DNA of 64,000 bases from Clostridia bacterium (GTDB lineage: Bacteria > Bacillota > Clostridia > Oscillospirales > CAG-272). Made by a program: the position numbers and the translations under genes. The stretch covers positions 1 to 64,000 of the forward strand of contig JAFVXH010000009.1 of NCBI GenBank assembly GCA_017501225.1, read 5' to 3'. Of this stretch, positions 18,990 to 26,779 are shown piece by piece; positions within the stretch are counted from its first letter, which is position 1, and every line of letters begins with the position of its first letter. A model generated the notes under the pieces. That model had not been told where the DNA came from. It searched no databases and saw only the letters and a program-made list of their open reading frames with translations.

Positions 18990-20339
18990 ATGGAAAAATG
19001 CAGGACGGTCGGCATCGAAAGAATCTCGGTTCTCTTTGACGCCGGCACCTTTGTGGAAACGGGCGCGTATATCAAACGCGCGGATGGGACGCTGACCGGC
19101 GTTGTGTCCGGATACGGCGCCATTGACGGAAGGCTCGTGTATGCCTTCGCACAGGACAGCGATCGCAAAAAGGGCGCGTTTGACGCACCGCAAGCAAAAA
19201 AGATTGCCGCCTTGTACGCTATGGCAATCAAAAATCAGGCACCCGTCATTGCGATCTTCGACAGCATCGGTGCCACGGTTTGCGACGGAGCCTCGGTGCT
19301 TTCCGCTTATGGAACTCTCCTCAAGGCTGTATCCGACGCCTCGGGCGTGATTCCGCAGATCGCCATCATCGGCGGTGTATGCGCGGGAATGGCGGCAACG
19401 GTTGCGGCAATGTTTGATTTTGTTATCACGATCAAGGATCAGTCCGAATGGTTTGTCAATGCGCCCTTCGTGCTGGGCAAAGAAACGGACAGCACGGCTA
19501 CCTACGAAAACGGTCTTGCGTCCATTCTTGCCGAGAGCGAGGCGGATGCCTACAGAAAGGCAACGGCTCTTGTGTCGCTTCTTCCCTCCAATGCGTCAGA
19601 GGGTGTTGAGATCGGCGATATCAGCGACGACGTCAACCGTGGGACGAAAGTCGGACTTCGCGGAAGGGCTCTTGTCGAGGAGCTTTCGGACGCAAACGCG
19701 TTCCTTTCTGTCGGTGACGGATTCGGCAAGGAGCTGATCACGGGCTTTGCGCGCCTTGGCGGTGTTGCCTGCGGTATCATCGCAAGCGAGCCTGCCTGCA
19801 ACGGTGGCGCGATCAGCGCGGATGGTGCTAAGAAGGCGGCAAGATTCATCCGTCTGTGCGATGCGTATTCTGTTCCGATCGTTACGCTCGTTGATAGCCT
19901 CGGAATCGAAGGAGAGAGCGATGCTGCGCTTGCTTCCGAGCTTGCAAAGCTCGCGATGTCTTACGCAAGTGCTACGACTGCGCGCGTGACCGCAGTGGTC
20001 GGAAGAGCATACGGTGCGGCGTTTACGCTGCTTGGCTCCAAGGCGCTTGGCGCGGATACGGTATATGCGACGGAGAGTGCCGAGATCAGCCCCATGGCAC
20101 CGCAGGCGGCGGTTGCCTTCCTTTGGAACGATCGCATCACGCAGGAGGTTTCCAGAGAGGATCTGGAGAAAGAATGGAAAAGCACGTACGCTTCTCCCGC
20201 GGCAGCCGCGTGTGACGGCAGCATTGACGACGTGATCTGCCAAAGCGAGCTTCGTCAGCACATTCTTTCGGCAGTCTATATGCTGACCTGCCGCGACGGG
20301 GAATCTGCCAAGCGTCGGCATTGCAATCTTCCCCTTTGA
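18990..20339 (+). CDS. Acyl-CoA carboxyltransferase (MmdA/12S-like)
   Basis: Carboxyltransferase of the crotonase-fold family that moves carboxylate between biotin and an acyl-CoA such as propionyl/methylmalonyl-CoA. The 449-aa protein has the N-terminal LFDAGTFVETG and ends R.H-C-N-L-P-L, like the family's H-x-N-I-P-L tail. It is about 60 residues shorter than usual at the N-terminus. The ATG at 18990 was chosen because GGAGG lies 8 nt before it; an in-frame ATG at 18924 would add 22 residues but has a poor site close to the transcription start. It is first in an operon with OadG-like, biotin carrier and OadA-like genes. Confidence 0.85.
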   Translation: MEKCRTVGIERISVLFDAGTFVETGAYIKRADGTLTGVVSGYGAIDGRLVYAFAQDSDRKKGAFDAPQAKKIAALYAMAIKNQAPVIAIFDSIGATVCDGASVLSAYGTLLKAVSDASGVIPQIAIIGGVCAGMAATVAAMFDFVITIKDQSEWFVNAPFVLGKETDSTATYENGLASILAESEADAYRKATALVSLLPSNASEGVEIGDISDDVNRGTKVGLRGRALVEELSDANAFLSVGDGFGKELITGFARLGGVACGIIASEPACNGGAISADGAKKAARFIRLCDAYSVPIVTLVDSLGIEGESDAALASELAKLAMSYASATTARVTAVVGRAYGAAFTLLGSKALGADTVYATESAEISPMAPQAAVAFLWNDRITQEVSREDLEKEWKSTYASPAAAACDGSIDDVICQSELRQHILSAVYMLTCRDGESAKRRHCNLPL

Positions 20340-20353
20340 TGCGGAGGTTTCCT

Positions 20354-20689
20354 ATGATGAGTGTTTTGATTCCGCAAGCAGGGCTTTTGACGGTTGATTG
20401 GGGAGCACATCTCCCGACTGTCGGTATTGCCGCGTGTGCAGGTGCTCTTGCCGCCTGCATCATCTTTGCGATTCTTTGGAGGGGAACGCATCAGGAAAGC
20501 CCCAAGCAGGACACCTCCGACCGTGCACCCACGGTACAGGCGACACCTGCAGCTGCCGCTGACGACGGTGCCGTAGTCGCGGCAATCATCGCCGCCATTT
20601 CCGCACTCCGCGCGGAGGAGGGAAAGACAAGCGGCTTCCGCGTTGTCAGCTTCCGTCGTGTCGGAAAGAATTCCCGTAAGAGTCAGTGA
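20354..20689 (+). CDS. OadG-like gamma subunit of a sodium-pump decarboxylase
   Basis: A 111-aa protein with one hydrophobic helix (about residues 22-42), a polar Ala/Pro linker, the segment VVAAIIAAISA, and a basic C-terminal end FRVVSFRRVGK. This layout is the OadG/MmdD gamma family, which anchors decarboxylases to the membrane beta subunit. GGAGG stands 6 nt before the first ATG; a second ATG follows at once. It supports membrane association of the complex, yet no beta subunit is present in the window. Confidence 0.75.
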   Translation: MMSVLIPQAGLLTVDWGAHLPTVGIAACAGALAACIIFAILWRGTHQESPKQDTSDRAPTVQATPAAAADDGAVVAAIIAAISALRAEEGKTSGFRVVSFRRVGKNSRKSQ

Positions 20690-20727
20690 GTATCATTCTA
20701 AAATAAAAGAAAGGTTTGGAAATCGTC

Positions 20728-21132
20728 ATGAAAAATTACCGTGTCACCGTCAATGGTGTTGTATATGAAGTTGCCGTGGAGGAGGTTGCCGCGACCGCAC
20801 AGCCCGTGCCCTCCGCTCCCGTTGCTGCTCCTGCTCCCGTAGCAGCACCCGCGCCTGCAGCGGCACCCGCTCCCGCAGCGGCTCCTGCCCCCGCACCCGC
20901 CGCTTCCGGGAAGGCAGGCTCTGTTGCCGTCAAGGCTCCCATGCCCGGAACGGTCATCCGCGTGATTGCCAAGGTAGGAGATGCCGTCAAGACCGGCGAC
21001 GTGCTCTGCGTCCTGGAGGCAATGAAGATGGAAAATGACATTCTTGCTCCTGCTGACGGTGTCGTTGCTTCGATCGAGGCGACGCAGGGCGCATCGGTCG
21101 CAACCGACGCCGTGCTCATTACGCTGAACTGA
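20728..21132 (+). CDS. Biotin carboxyl carrier protein (1.3S/GcdC-like)
   Basis: Carries the carboxyl group on biotin between the two carboxyltransferases of this operon. The 134-aa protein begins with the short YRVTVNGVVYEV strand pair, has a long Ala-Pro linker (about residues 28-62) of repeated AAPAP units, then a biotinyl domain with the attachment motif EAMKMEN; Lys 100 is the predicted biotinylated residue. The linker gives the swinging arm its reach. An in-frame TTG four codons upstream is an unlikely start. Confidence 0.93.
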   Translation: MKNYRVTVNGVVYEVAVEEVAATAQPVPSAPVAAPAPVAAPAPAAAPAPAAAPAPAPAASGKAGSVAVKAPMPGTVIRVIAKVGDAVKTGDVLCVLEAMKMENDILAPADGVVASIEATQGASVATDAVLITLN

Positions 21133-21163
21133 TCCGCCTCTTGGATAGATAGGAGTACAGACA

Positions 21164-22561
21164 ATGTCGAACGTAAAAATTACCGAAACGGTGCTTCGCG
21201 ACTCGCATCAATCCCTGATCGCGACCCGTATGACCACCGAGGAGATGCTCCCCATTCTTTCGCAGATGGATCAGGTGGGATATCACTCGCTGGAGGCATG
21301 GGGCGGCGCTACCTTTGACGCCTGCATGCGCTTTTTGAACGAGGATCCCTGGGAGCGATTGCGCAAGATCCGCGCGCAGGTCAAAAACACCAAGCTCCAG
21401 ATGCTGTTTCGCGGTCAGAATATTCTGGGATACCGCCATTATTCGGATGACGTGGTGGAATATTTCGTCCAGAAATCCATTGCCAACGGGATCGATATCC
21501 TCCGTATCTTTGATGCGCTCAACGACCCGAGAAACTTAAAGACCGCCATTGACGCCACCAAAAAAGAGGGCGGACACGTCCAGGCGGCATTCTCCTATAC
21601 CACAGGGCCCATCTACACGCTGGAGTATTACGCGAAATATGCAAAGCAGCTGGAGGAGATGGGAGCGGATTCGATCTGCATCAAGGACATGGCAGGATTG
21701 CTCAAGCCCTACGACGCGTACGAGTTGGTCAAGACGCTGAAGGCGTCTACCAAGCTTCCCATTCAGCTTCACACGCACTACACCTCGGGACTTGCTTCCA
21801 TGACGCTGCTCAAGGCAGTCGAGGCGGGTGTCGACGTGATCGATACCGCCATCTCGCCCATGGCGATGGGAACCTCCCAGCCCCCCACGGAGGCGATGGT
21901 TGCAGCACTGCAGGGGACGGAGTACGATACGGGTATCGATCTTGCAAAGCTGGACGTGATCACCAAGTATTTTACGCCTCTGCGTGAAAAATATCTGGCA
22001 AGCGGTCAGCTCAACCCCAAGGCGCTCAAGGTGGACGTCAACGCGCTTCTGTATCAGGTTCCGGGCGGAATGCTCTCCAACCTGATGAGCCAGCTGGCGC
22101 AGGCAGGGAAGTCCGACGCTCTGATCGACGTCTTGGAGGAGGTTCCGCGCGTCAGAGCTGACGTGGGCTATCCCCCGTTGGTCACCCCCTCCTCCCAGAT
22201 CGTGGGAACGCAGGCGGTGTTTAACGTCATCCTGGGTGAGCGCTATAAGACGGTCACCAAGGAATTCAAGGGCATCGTGCACGGCGACTACGGAAAGACG
22301 CCCGTTGCCATCGATCCCGAATTTATCAAGAAGATCATCGGTGACGAGGCGCCCATTACGCACCGTCCCGCGGATGATCTGAAGCCTGAGCTCGAGCAGC
22401 TCCGTGCGGAGATCGCACCTTATCTGGAGCAGGACGAGGACGTGCTGTCCTACGCGCTTTTCCCCGAGGTGAGCAAGAAGTTTTTCGAGTTCCGCAAGGC
22501 AAAGAAATACGGCATTGACGCCGAGCACGCCGATCAGAGCCTGGGCGTTCACGCGATTTAA
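21164..22561 (+). CDS. Pyruvate/oxaloacetate carboxyltransferase (OadA/5S-like)
   Basis: TIM-barrel carboxyltransferase acting between pyruvate/oxaloacetate and carboxybiotin. The metal ligands are visible: Asp 13 in LRDSHQS, the carbamylated Lys in CIKDMAG (about residue 170) and the His pair in LHTHYTSG (about 205). The 465-aa length stops before any biotin domain, which is supplied by the separate carrier gene upstream. That arrangement matches the 5S subunit of Propionibacterium transcarboxylase as well as split oxaloacetate decarboxylases. The gene ends the operon, with a terminator at 22574-22608. Confidence 0.92.
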   Translation: MSNVKITETVLRDSHQSLIATRMTTEEMLPILSQMDQVGYHSLEAWGGATFDACMRFLNEDPWERLRKIRAQVKNTKLQMLFRGQNILGYRHYSDDVVEYFVQKSIANGIDILRIFDALNDPRNLKTAIDATKKEGGHVQAAFSYTTGPIYTLEYYAKYAKQLEEMGADSICIKDMAGLLKPYDAYELVKTLKASTKLPIQLHTHYTSGLASMTLLKAVEAGVDVIDTAISPMAMGTSQPPTEAMVAALQGTEYDTGIDLAKLDVITKYFTPLREKYLASGQLNPKALKVDVNALLYQVPGGMLSNLMSQLAQAGKSDALIDVLEEVPRVRADVGYPPLVTPSSQIVGTQAVFNVILGERYKTVTKEFKGIVHGDYGKTPVAIDPEFIKKIIGDEAPITHRPADDLKPELEQLRAEIAPYLEQDEDVLSYALFPEVSKKFFEFRKAKKYGIDAEHADQSLGVHAI

Positions 22562-22573
22562 CCGTATAAAAAG

Positions 22574-22608
22574 ATCCACCCTGTGACAAGCGCGCAGGGT
22601 GGATTTTT
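22574..22608 (+). terminator. Terminator after the carboxyltransferase operon
   Basis: Ten-bp stem (22574-22583 with 22595-22604) followed by a T-run. Confidence 0.88.
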
Positions 22609-22618
22609 GTATGCCTGC

Positions 22619-22647
22619 TTCTATTATGCGTGCGATTTGCATAGAAT
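22619..22647 (+). promoter_or_regulatory. Possible sigma-E-type sporulation promoter for the SipL-like gene
   Basis: CATAGAAT (22640-22647) differs at one base from the sigma-E -10 pattern CATACAAT. TTCTATT lies 14 nt upstream where the -35 is expected. No sigma-A promoter is apparent here. The match is moderate; the spore-coat role of the gene raises its likelihood. Confidence 0.4.
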
Positions 22648-22680
22648 GTAGCAAATTTGAAGCATAAAGGAGCAAACGAT

Positions 22681-24225
22681 ATGGACAACTACATCAAAGA
22701 GGAAACGGGCGGCGTGCGGATGCAGACTGCGATCTGTGACCGTGTGGTGACGGCGGATCTTTCGGAGGATCTTTCCTTGCCCGATTATCAGCCCGAGATC
22801 AAGCGGCTTTTGCGTGTGCGCGCGACGGTGCATCCCGCGGACAAATATCTGGGCGCGGGCGAGGCGGAATTTTCGGGGAACGTGGACTATTGCGTGCTGT
22901 ACGCAGGCAACGACGGAGCACTCTACTCGCTGAGTGAGAGTGGGGAATACCGCTTTTCCGTTCCGATGGAGGGGGCGAATGCGATCGACCTCGGCGAGGG
23001 CATCGTCTGCGACGTGCAGATCACTCCCGACATGGTGACGGGGAGAGTCGCAGCCCCGCGAAAGCTTGGTATTAAGTGCCGACTGCGCGCGCGGGTGCGG
23101 ATGCTGGGCGTGCAGCAGATGGAGAACGCCCTGCCTAAGGATAGCGAGGGCGTGGAGGCTCTGCGCGGCAGCGCGACGGTGGCAAGGATCTTTCTTGGAA
23201 CGTCAGATGGAATTTCCTTGGGTGATGAGATCACAATGGACCTCCCCGACACCGATCTGCGCGTGATTGCCAGCGAGGGGCAGATCTTTGTGACCGAGGC
23301 AAGCGCGGGCAGCGGTGTGGTCAATTGCCGCGGTGAGGTCTGCCTGAAGCTCCTGGTCAGTGAGGAGGGCGAGGGCATGCGCCCGATGACGCTGCTTCGT
23401 CGCATTCCGTTTTCGCAGGAGGTCCCGGTGGACGGTGCCGAGGTCAACTGCGATTGCACGGCGCACGGGATCTGCACTGCCATTGGCGTGACGGTCGAGG
23501 AGGGGAAGCTTCTGTGCGACGTCACGCTCCGCCTGCAGGCGCGTGCGCAAAGGAACGAGGAAATCTCCTTCCTCCGCGACGTGTACTCCACCAAGAGAGA
23601 GTGTCAGGGAAGGATCGAAAGCTTTACGCTTCCGCAGGCGATCTCTGCGATCGGCGGCAATTTCTCGGTCAATCAGACCATGACGCTGGAGGAGGCGGGG
23701 ATCCGCGCCAACCAGAGCATCTGGGATGCAAGTGCTACGGCGATCCTTGCGGGAATGGAGCAGGAGAGAGGGAAGGTGTATCTGACGGGGCGTCTGCGCT
23801 GTCATGCCGTTCTGCTTTGCGAGGGCGAGGTGAGCGCGCAGGAGTTTGAGATCCCGTTCCGATATGCAAATGATCTTCCGCAGGGTGCTACCGTGACCGA
23901 TTATCAGGCGACGCCTACGGTGCTTTCCTGCCGCGTGCGCATGGACGGAGAGCGTATTCACGCGGATGCCGAGGTGGCGATCAGCGCGACGCTGATGGGA
24001 GAGAAAACCGTGCAGATGCTGACCGAGGCGTTATTCGGCGACGCGATCGCGCATAAGGCGTGCAGCTATACCGTGTGCTACCCCTCGCGCGAGGATACGC
24101 TCTGGAGCGTGGCAAAGCGATACCACAAGCCCATCGAGGCGATCGCAACCCGCAATGCGCTCCCCAGCGCCCCGATGGCAGATACCACCGCATCCCTGGC
24201 AGGCGTGTCGTATTTGTTGGTGTAA
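22681..24225 (+). CDS. SipL-like spore coat morphogenetic protein (DUF3794 repeats plus LysM)
   Basis: A 514-aa protein with repeated DUF3794/SPOCS domains (for example DLSLPDYQPEIKRLL near residue 25 and DVYSTKRECQ near 300) and a C-terminal LysM domain (about 465-514: SREDTLWSVAKRYH). Domain order and length match SipL of Clostridioides difficile (519 aa), which binds SpoIVA and anchors the coat to the forespore through LysM. It is monocistronic with a strong terminator. The role is inferred from family; no other coat gene is nearby. Start follows AAAGGAG. Confidence 0.88.
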   Translation: MDNYIKEETGGVRMQTAICDRVVTADLSEDLSLPDYQPEIKRLLRVRATVHPADKYLGAGEAEFSGNVDYCVLYAGNDGALYSLSESGEYRFSVPMEGANAIDLGEGIVCDVQITPDMVTGRVAAPRKLGIKCRLRARVRMLGVQQMENALPKDSEGVEALRGSATVARIFLGTSDGISLGDEITMDLPDTDLRVIASEGQIFVTEASAGSGVVNCRGEVCLKLLVSEEGEGMRPMTLLRRIPFSQEVPVDGAEVNCDCTAHGICTAIGVTVEEGKLLCDVTLRLQARAQRNEEISFLRDVYSTKRECQGRIESFTLPQAISAIGGNFSVNQTMTLEEAGIRANQSIWDASATAILAGMEQERGKVYLTGRLRCHAVLLCEGEVSAQEFEIPFRYANDLPQGATVTDYQATPTVLSCRVRMDGERIHADAEVAISATLMGEKTVQMLTEALFGDAIAHKACSYTVCYPSREDTLWSVAKRYHKPIEAIATRNALPSAPMADTTASLAGVSYLLV

Positions 24226-24250
24226 GCGAGGGAATTGGATACAAACAGCA

Positions 24251-24285
24251 CACCGCCGCACCCATCGGGTGCGGCGGTGGTTTTT
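24251..24285. terminator. Terminator after the SipL-like gene
   Basis: Thirteen-bp GC stem (24251-24263 with 24267-24279), 3-nt loop, five T on the plus strand. It could also stop transcripts of the minus-strand LRR gene, though its minus-side T-run is poor. Confidence 0.88.
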
Positions 24286-24320
24286 GTGTTATGGTTATTA
24301 TTGGAATACTACCTGAACGC

Positions 24321-26384
24321 TCAGCCGGTATAACCCCAAACGACGGGACGGTTGAGAGCATTCCAGTTGTTGTTCCATCCACTCGGCTGGGATGCGGCTT
24401 CACAGTAGATGGTGGTCAGGCTCGAACAAGGATAGAACGCATAGCCTCCAATGCTTGTGACGCTGTCGGGAATGACGATGCTCGTAAGGCTGCTGCAATT
24501 ATAGAACGCCTTCTCACCGATGCTCGTTACGCCATCCGGGATCGCGATATCCGTCAGTCCGCAACCGTGGAATGCATAGTCACCGATGCTCGTCACGCTG
24601 TTGCCGATGGTGATATTGGTCAATTTCGAGCAATTGTAGAACGTATAAAGGTCGATACTCGTCACGCTGTTGCCAATGGTGACATTGGTCAATTTCGAGC
24701 AATTATAGAACGCATAACCGCCGATGCTTGTCACACTATCCGGAATGATGATGCTCGTCAGATTTGAGCAATCCTTGAACGCTCGGGATCCGATGCTCGT
24801 GACGCTGCCCGGGATAACGATGCTTGCAAGGTTCTCACAACCCTCAAACGCAGAAGTATAAATGAATTTGGTGTTTTCGTGAATGTTGCAGGAGGTAATA
24901 GAGGTCGAGGAGGCTTCCACGAAAATCACGTAAGGATTCTTTTCGTTACCAAGATATAAGCCGTTATCGTACGTGTTGTATTGCAGGCTCGAGCAGCCGT
25001 TGAACGCATTGTTTCCGATGCTTGTGACGCTGTCGGGGATAACGATGCTTGTAAGGTCAAAGCAATTGTAGAACGCATAATGACCAATGCCGGTCACACT
25101 GTTCGGGATCGTGATGCTAACAAGATTTGTGCAAAACTCGAACGCTGCATTTCCGATGCTCGTCACGCTATCGGGGATGACGATGCTCTTAAGACTCTTA
25201 CAATAGTAGAACGCAGCATTTCCGATGCCGGTAATCCCATCGGGGATGATAATATCGGTTGCCAATACGTCGTTGATATACAGATCTGCACCGTTGCTAA
25301 GCGGGTTAGCACTGGTTTCTGCAAAAGAAATTCTGCACCATGCTTCCAAATCGGTAATAAACACCTTTTTCAGACTGGTGCAACCGGAGAACGCAGCGTC
25401 ACCGATGTTTGTTATACTGTTGGGTATCACGATACTTGCAAGACTTGTGCAACCAAAGAACGCATAGACTCCAATATCGGTCATACCATTCGGGATGACG
25501 ATACTTGTAAGACTCGAGCAACCGTCGAACGCTCGGCTGCCGATGCTCGTCACAGGCAGTCCCTTGTATGTGGAGGGAATAACGATATCGGTGTCCTGAC
25601 ACTCACCGATGCCGGTGACGGAGTAGCTTTGCTGATCTTCATTCGGGGTGTATTCCAGTGCAGGAATTTTGGCAATTGCTTGCGTTTCCTTCTCACCGCA
25701 GGCACAGCGTCTTTCCATCAAGCCTTCCTCGGTCGTGGAGGGTTCTTTGACCGTGATCCATTCGCCAAAGAGATGTGCGTGCGTCGGAACACCGCTCCAA
25801 TTCAGATCGTTCCAAGATACGACAGGACCGCTCGCGGTGCCGTTGGGATCAAACGTCAGATTGCCGCTTCCTTTTTTGATCTCACGCACTGCGCCATAAT
25901 GCGTATCGCCGCCCTCGGTTGTGACGAATGCTTTGACAAACAGCGTAAACTCCGTGGGGATATCCGTAACGTTGAACAGCGCGAAATACTTTGAGGTCGG
26001 AGCGCCCGCCATGTCGGGGGTGTAGGTTTCTCCCGCGCCGAGGATGGAGCTGTAAACCTCGTTCAGGGGGATTCTTGCACGCTGATCTCCAAGAGTCAAA
26101 ACGAACCCTACCTCGTCGTACTCCAATCCGTCCACAGTGGTGACAAGACGAATCGCGCTCTTGTCCTCATTGAACTGATAGGTCACCTTGAGCATGTCAC
26201 GGTCAAACGCTGGATCGGGGATTTCTTCCTCCTCCAAGGGCTCCGCTACGGGCGATAACGGTGCGGAAAGGACGTCATTCTGTGCGTCCGTCACGTCTGC
26301 CGTTGCGGACACGCAGGGGACGAGCGCTCCCACCGTCATCGCAAGGCAGAGCAGGACCGCTACGATTTTTGATGCTGTCTTCAT
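24321..26384 (-). CDS. Secreted BspA-type leucine-rich-repeat surface protein
   Basis: A 687-aa exported protein. A signal peptide (residues 1-27) is followed by a Thr/Ala-rich stretch, a beta-rich region, a motif HLFGEWITVKEP...RRCACGEKET typical of Clostridia surface proteins, and about 16 LRR_5 repeats of 23 residues (about 270-665) with the pattern LTSIVIPDSVTSIGxxAFxxC. Such proteins bind host or bacterial surfaces in gut and oral species. No LPXTG motif, S-layer domain or C-terminal anchor is visible. The start at 26384 follows AAAAGGAG. It is expressed behind the structured leader at 26385-26645. Confidence 0.9.
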   Translation of the reverse strand: MKTASKIVAVLLCLAMTVGALVPCVSATADVTDAQNDVLSAPLSPVAEPLEEEEIPDPAFDRDMLKVTYQFNEDKSAIRLVTTVDGLEYDEVGFVLTLGDQRARIPLNEVYSSILGAGETYTPDMAGAPTSKYFALFNVTDIPTEFTLFVKAFVTTEGGDTHYGAVREIKKGSGNLTFDPNGTASGPVVSWNDLNWSGVPTHAHLFGEWITVKEPSTTEEGLMERRCACGEKETQAIAKIPALEYTPNEDQQSYSVTGIGECQDTDIVIPSTYKGLPVTSIGSRAFDGCSSLTSIVIPNGMTDIGVYAFFGCTSLASIVIPNSITNIGDAAFSGCTSLKKVFITDLEAWCRISFAETSANPLSNGADLYINDVLATDIIIPDGITGIGNAAFYYCKSLKSIVIPDSVTSIGNAAFEFCTNLVSITIPNSVTGIGHYAFYNCFDLTSIVIPDSVTSIGNNAFNGCSSLQYNTYDNGLYLGNEKNPYVIFVEASSTSITSCNIHENTKFIYTSAFEGCENLASIVIPGSVTSIGSRAFKDCSNLTSIIIPDSVTSIGGYAFYNCSKLTNVTIGNSVTSIDLYTFYNCSKLTNITIGNSVTSIGDYAFHGCGLTDIAIPDGVTSIGEKAFYNCSSLTSIVIPDSVTSIGGYAFYPCSSLTTIYCEAASQPSGWNNNWNALNRPVVWGYTG
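24589..24712 (-). repeat. Near-identical tandem LRR coding units
   Basis: Positions 24589-24643 and 24658-24712 match at 52 of 55 bases with a 69-bp period, encoding two copies of LTN(V/I)TIGNSVTSI. Other repeats in the gene are more diverged, so this pair is a recent duplication or conversion. Confidence 0.8.
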
Positions 26385-26406
26385 TGCTTTTCTCCTTTTG
26401 TATGTC

Positions 26407-26494
26407 TTTGCGTTTTTCTTCGGTGAAAATAAAAAAGTGCGCCAACCGAAGTCAGCGCACCGAAAAACGCAAACTCCAATTGTCGCCAAACAAA
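26407..26494 (-). repeat. Conserved 88-nt leader block, copy 1
   Basis: Matches 27784-27871 at 87 of 88 bases. It spans the terminator hairpin and the switching segments of the leader. Confidence 0.9.
26426..26460 (-). terminator. Attenuator terminator in leader 1
   Basis: Minus strand stem GTGCGCTGAC / GTTGGCGCAC with a TTCG tetraloop (26460-26437), followed by TTTTTTATTTT. It lies about 45 nt before the LRR start codon, so it must be bypassed for expression. Confidence 0.8.
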
Positions 26495-26650
26495 AACAAC
26501 GATATGGGTATAACTCCCCACGGCAGTTGCGGAATTTGCGTTTTTGCTAAATTCAACATCTGCCGTAAAATAGAAATGGACAAAAAGCCCCCTATAAAAA
26601 AACAGAGAGTTCACCCATGATATCGTTATTTGTTTTTGTTTGGCTCTTTC

Positions 26651-26679
26651 ATTCTATCATACTTTTTTTCGTTTGTAAA
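26651..26679 (-). promoter_or_regulatory. Promoter of leader 1 / LRR gene
   Basis: Minus strand: TTTACA (26679-26674), 17-bp spacer ending TGA (extended -10), TAGAAT (26656-26651). The 43 bp at 26637-26679 recur at 28011-28053 with one mismatch. Confidence 0.75.
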
Positions 26680-26720
26680 TACAAAATAGAAAAAATTGTA
26701 TTCTGAATTCAAAATCAAAA

Positions 26721-26755
26721 AACGGGAAGCCGATCTCTCGGCTTCCCGTTTTGGA
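26721..26755. terminator. Terminator of the SGNH-hydrolase gene
   Basis: Thirteen-bp stem (26721-26733 with 26738-26750) with A/T runs on both flanks; on the minus strand it ends the gene finishing at 26780. A near copy of the stem is found at 28096-28121. Confidence 0.85.
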
Positions 26756-26779
26756 TAGGTTTAGGGGATCTTCGTTTGA

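Larger units (their letters stand above)
26385..26645 (-). ncRNA. Structured leader 1 (candidate attenuator or riboswitch-like RNA)
   Basis: The 5' UTR of the LRR gene is about 260 nt. Arms 26607-26644 and 26485-26516 form a long closing stem. Inside it 26520-26526 pairs with 26560-26566, holding a small hairpin with an AAAAAC loop. Next comes a conserved 88-nt block (26407-26494) containing an intrinsic terminator (26426-26460). The segment UUUGCGUUUUU (26473-26463) can pair with the hairpin segment AAAAACGCAAA (26545-26535) or with AAAAACGCAAA after the terminator (26417-26407). The leader at 27758-28019 has the same plan. I cannot match it to a known riboswitch class. Confidence 0.65.

Noticed and set aside
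16673-19231. 852-codon open frame antisense to ftsH
   Set aside because: Mirror frame of ftsH with no recognisable domain or start context.
24321-26200. Tandem repeats as a DNA-level array
   Set aside because: They encode in-frame 23-residue LRR units and belong to one protein.
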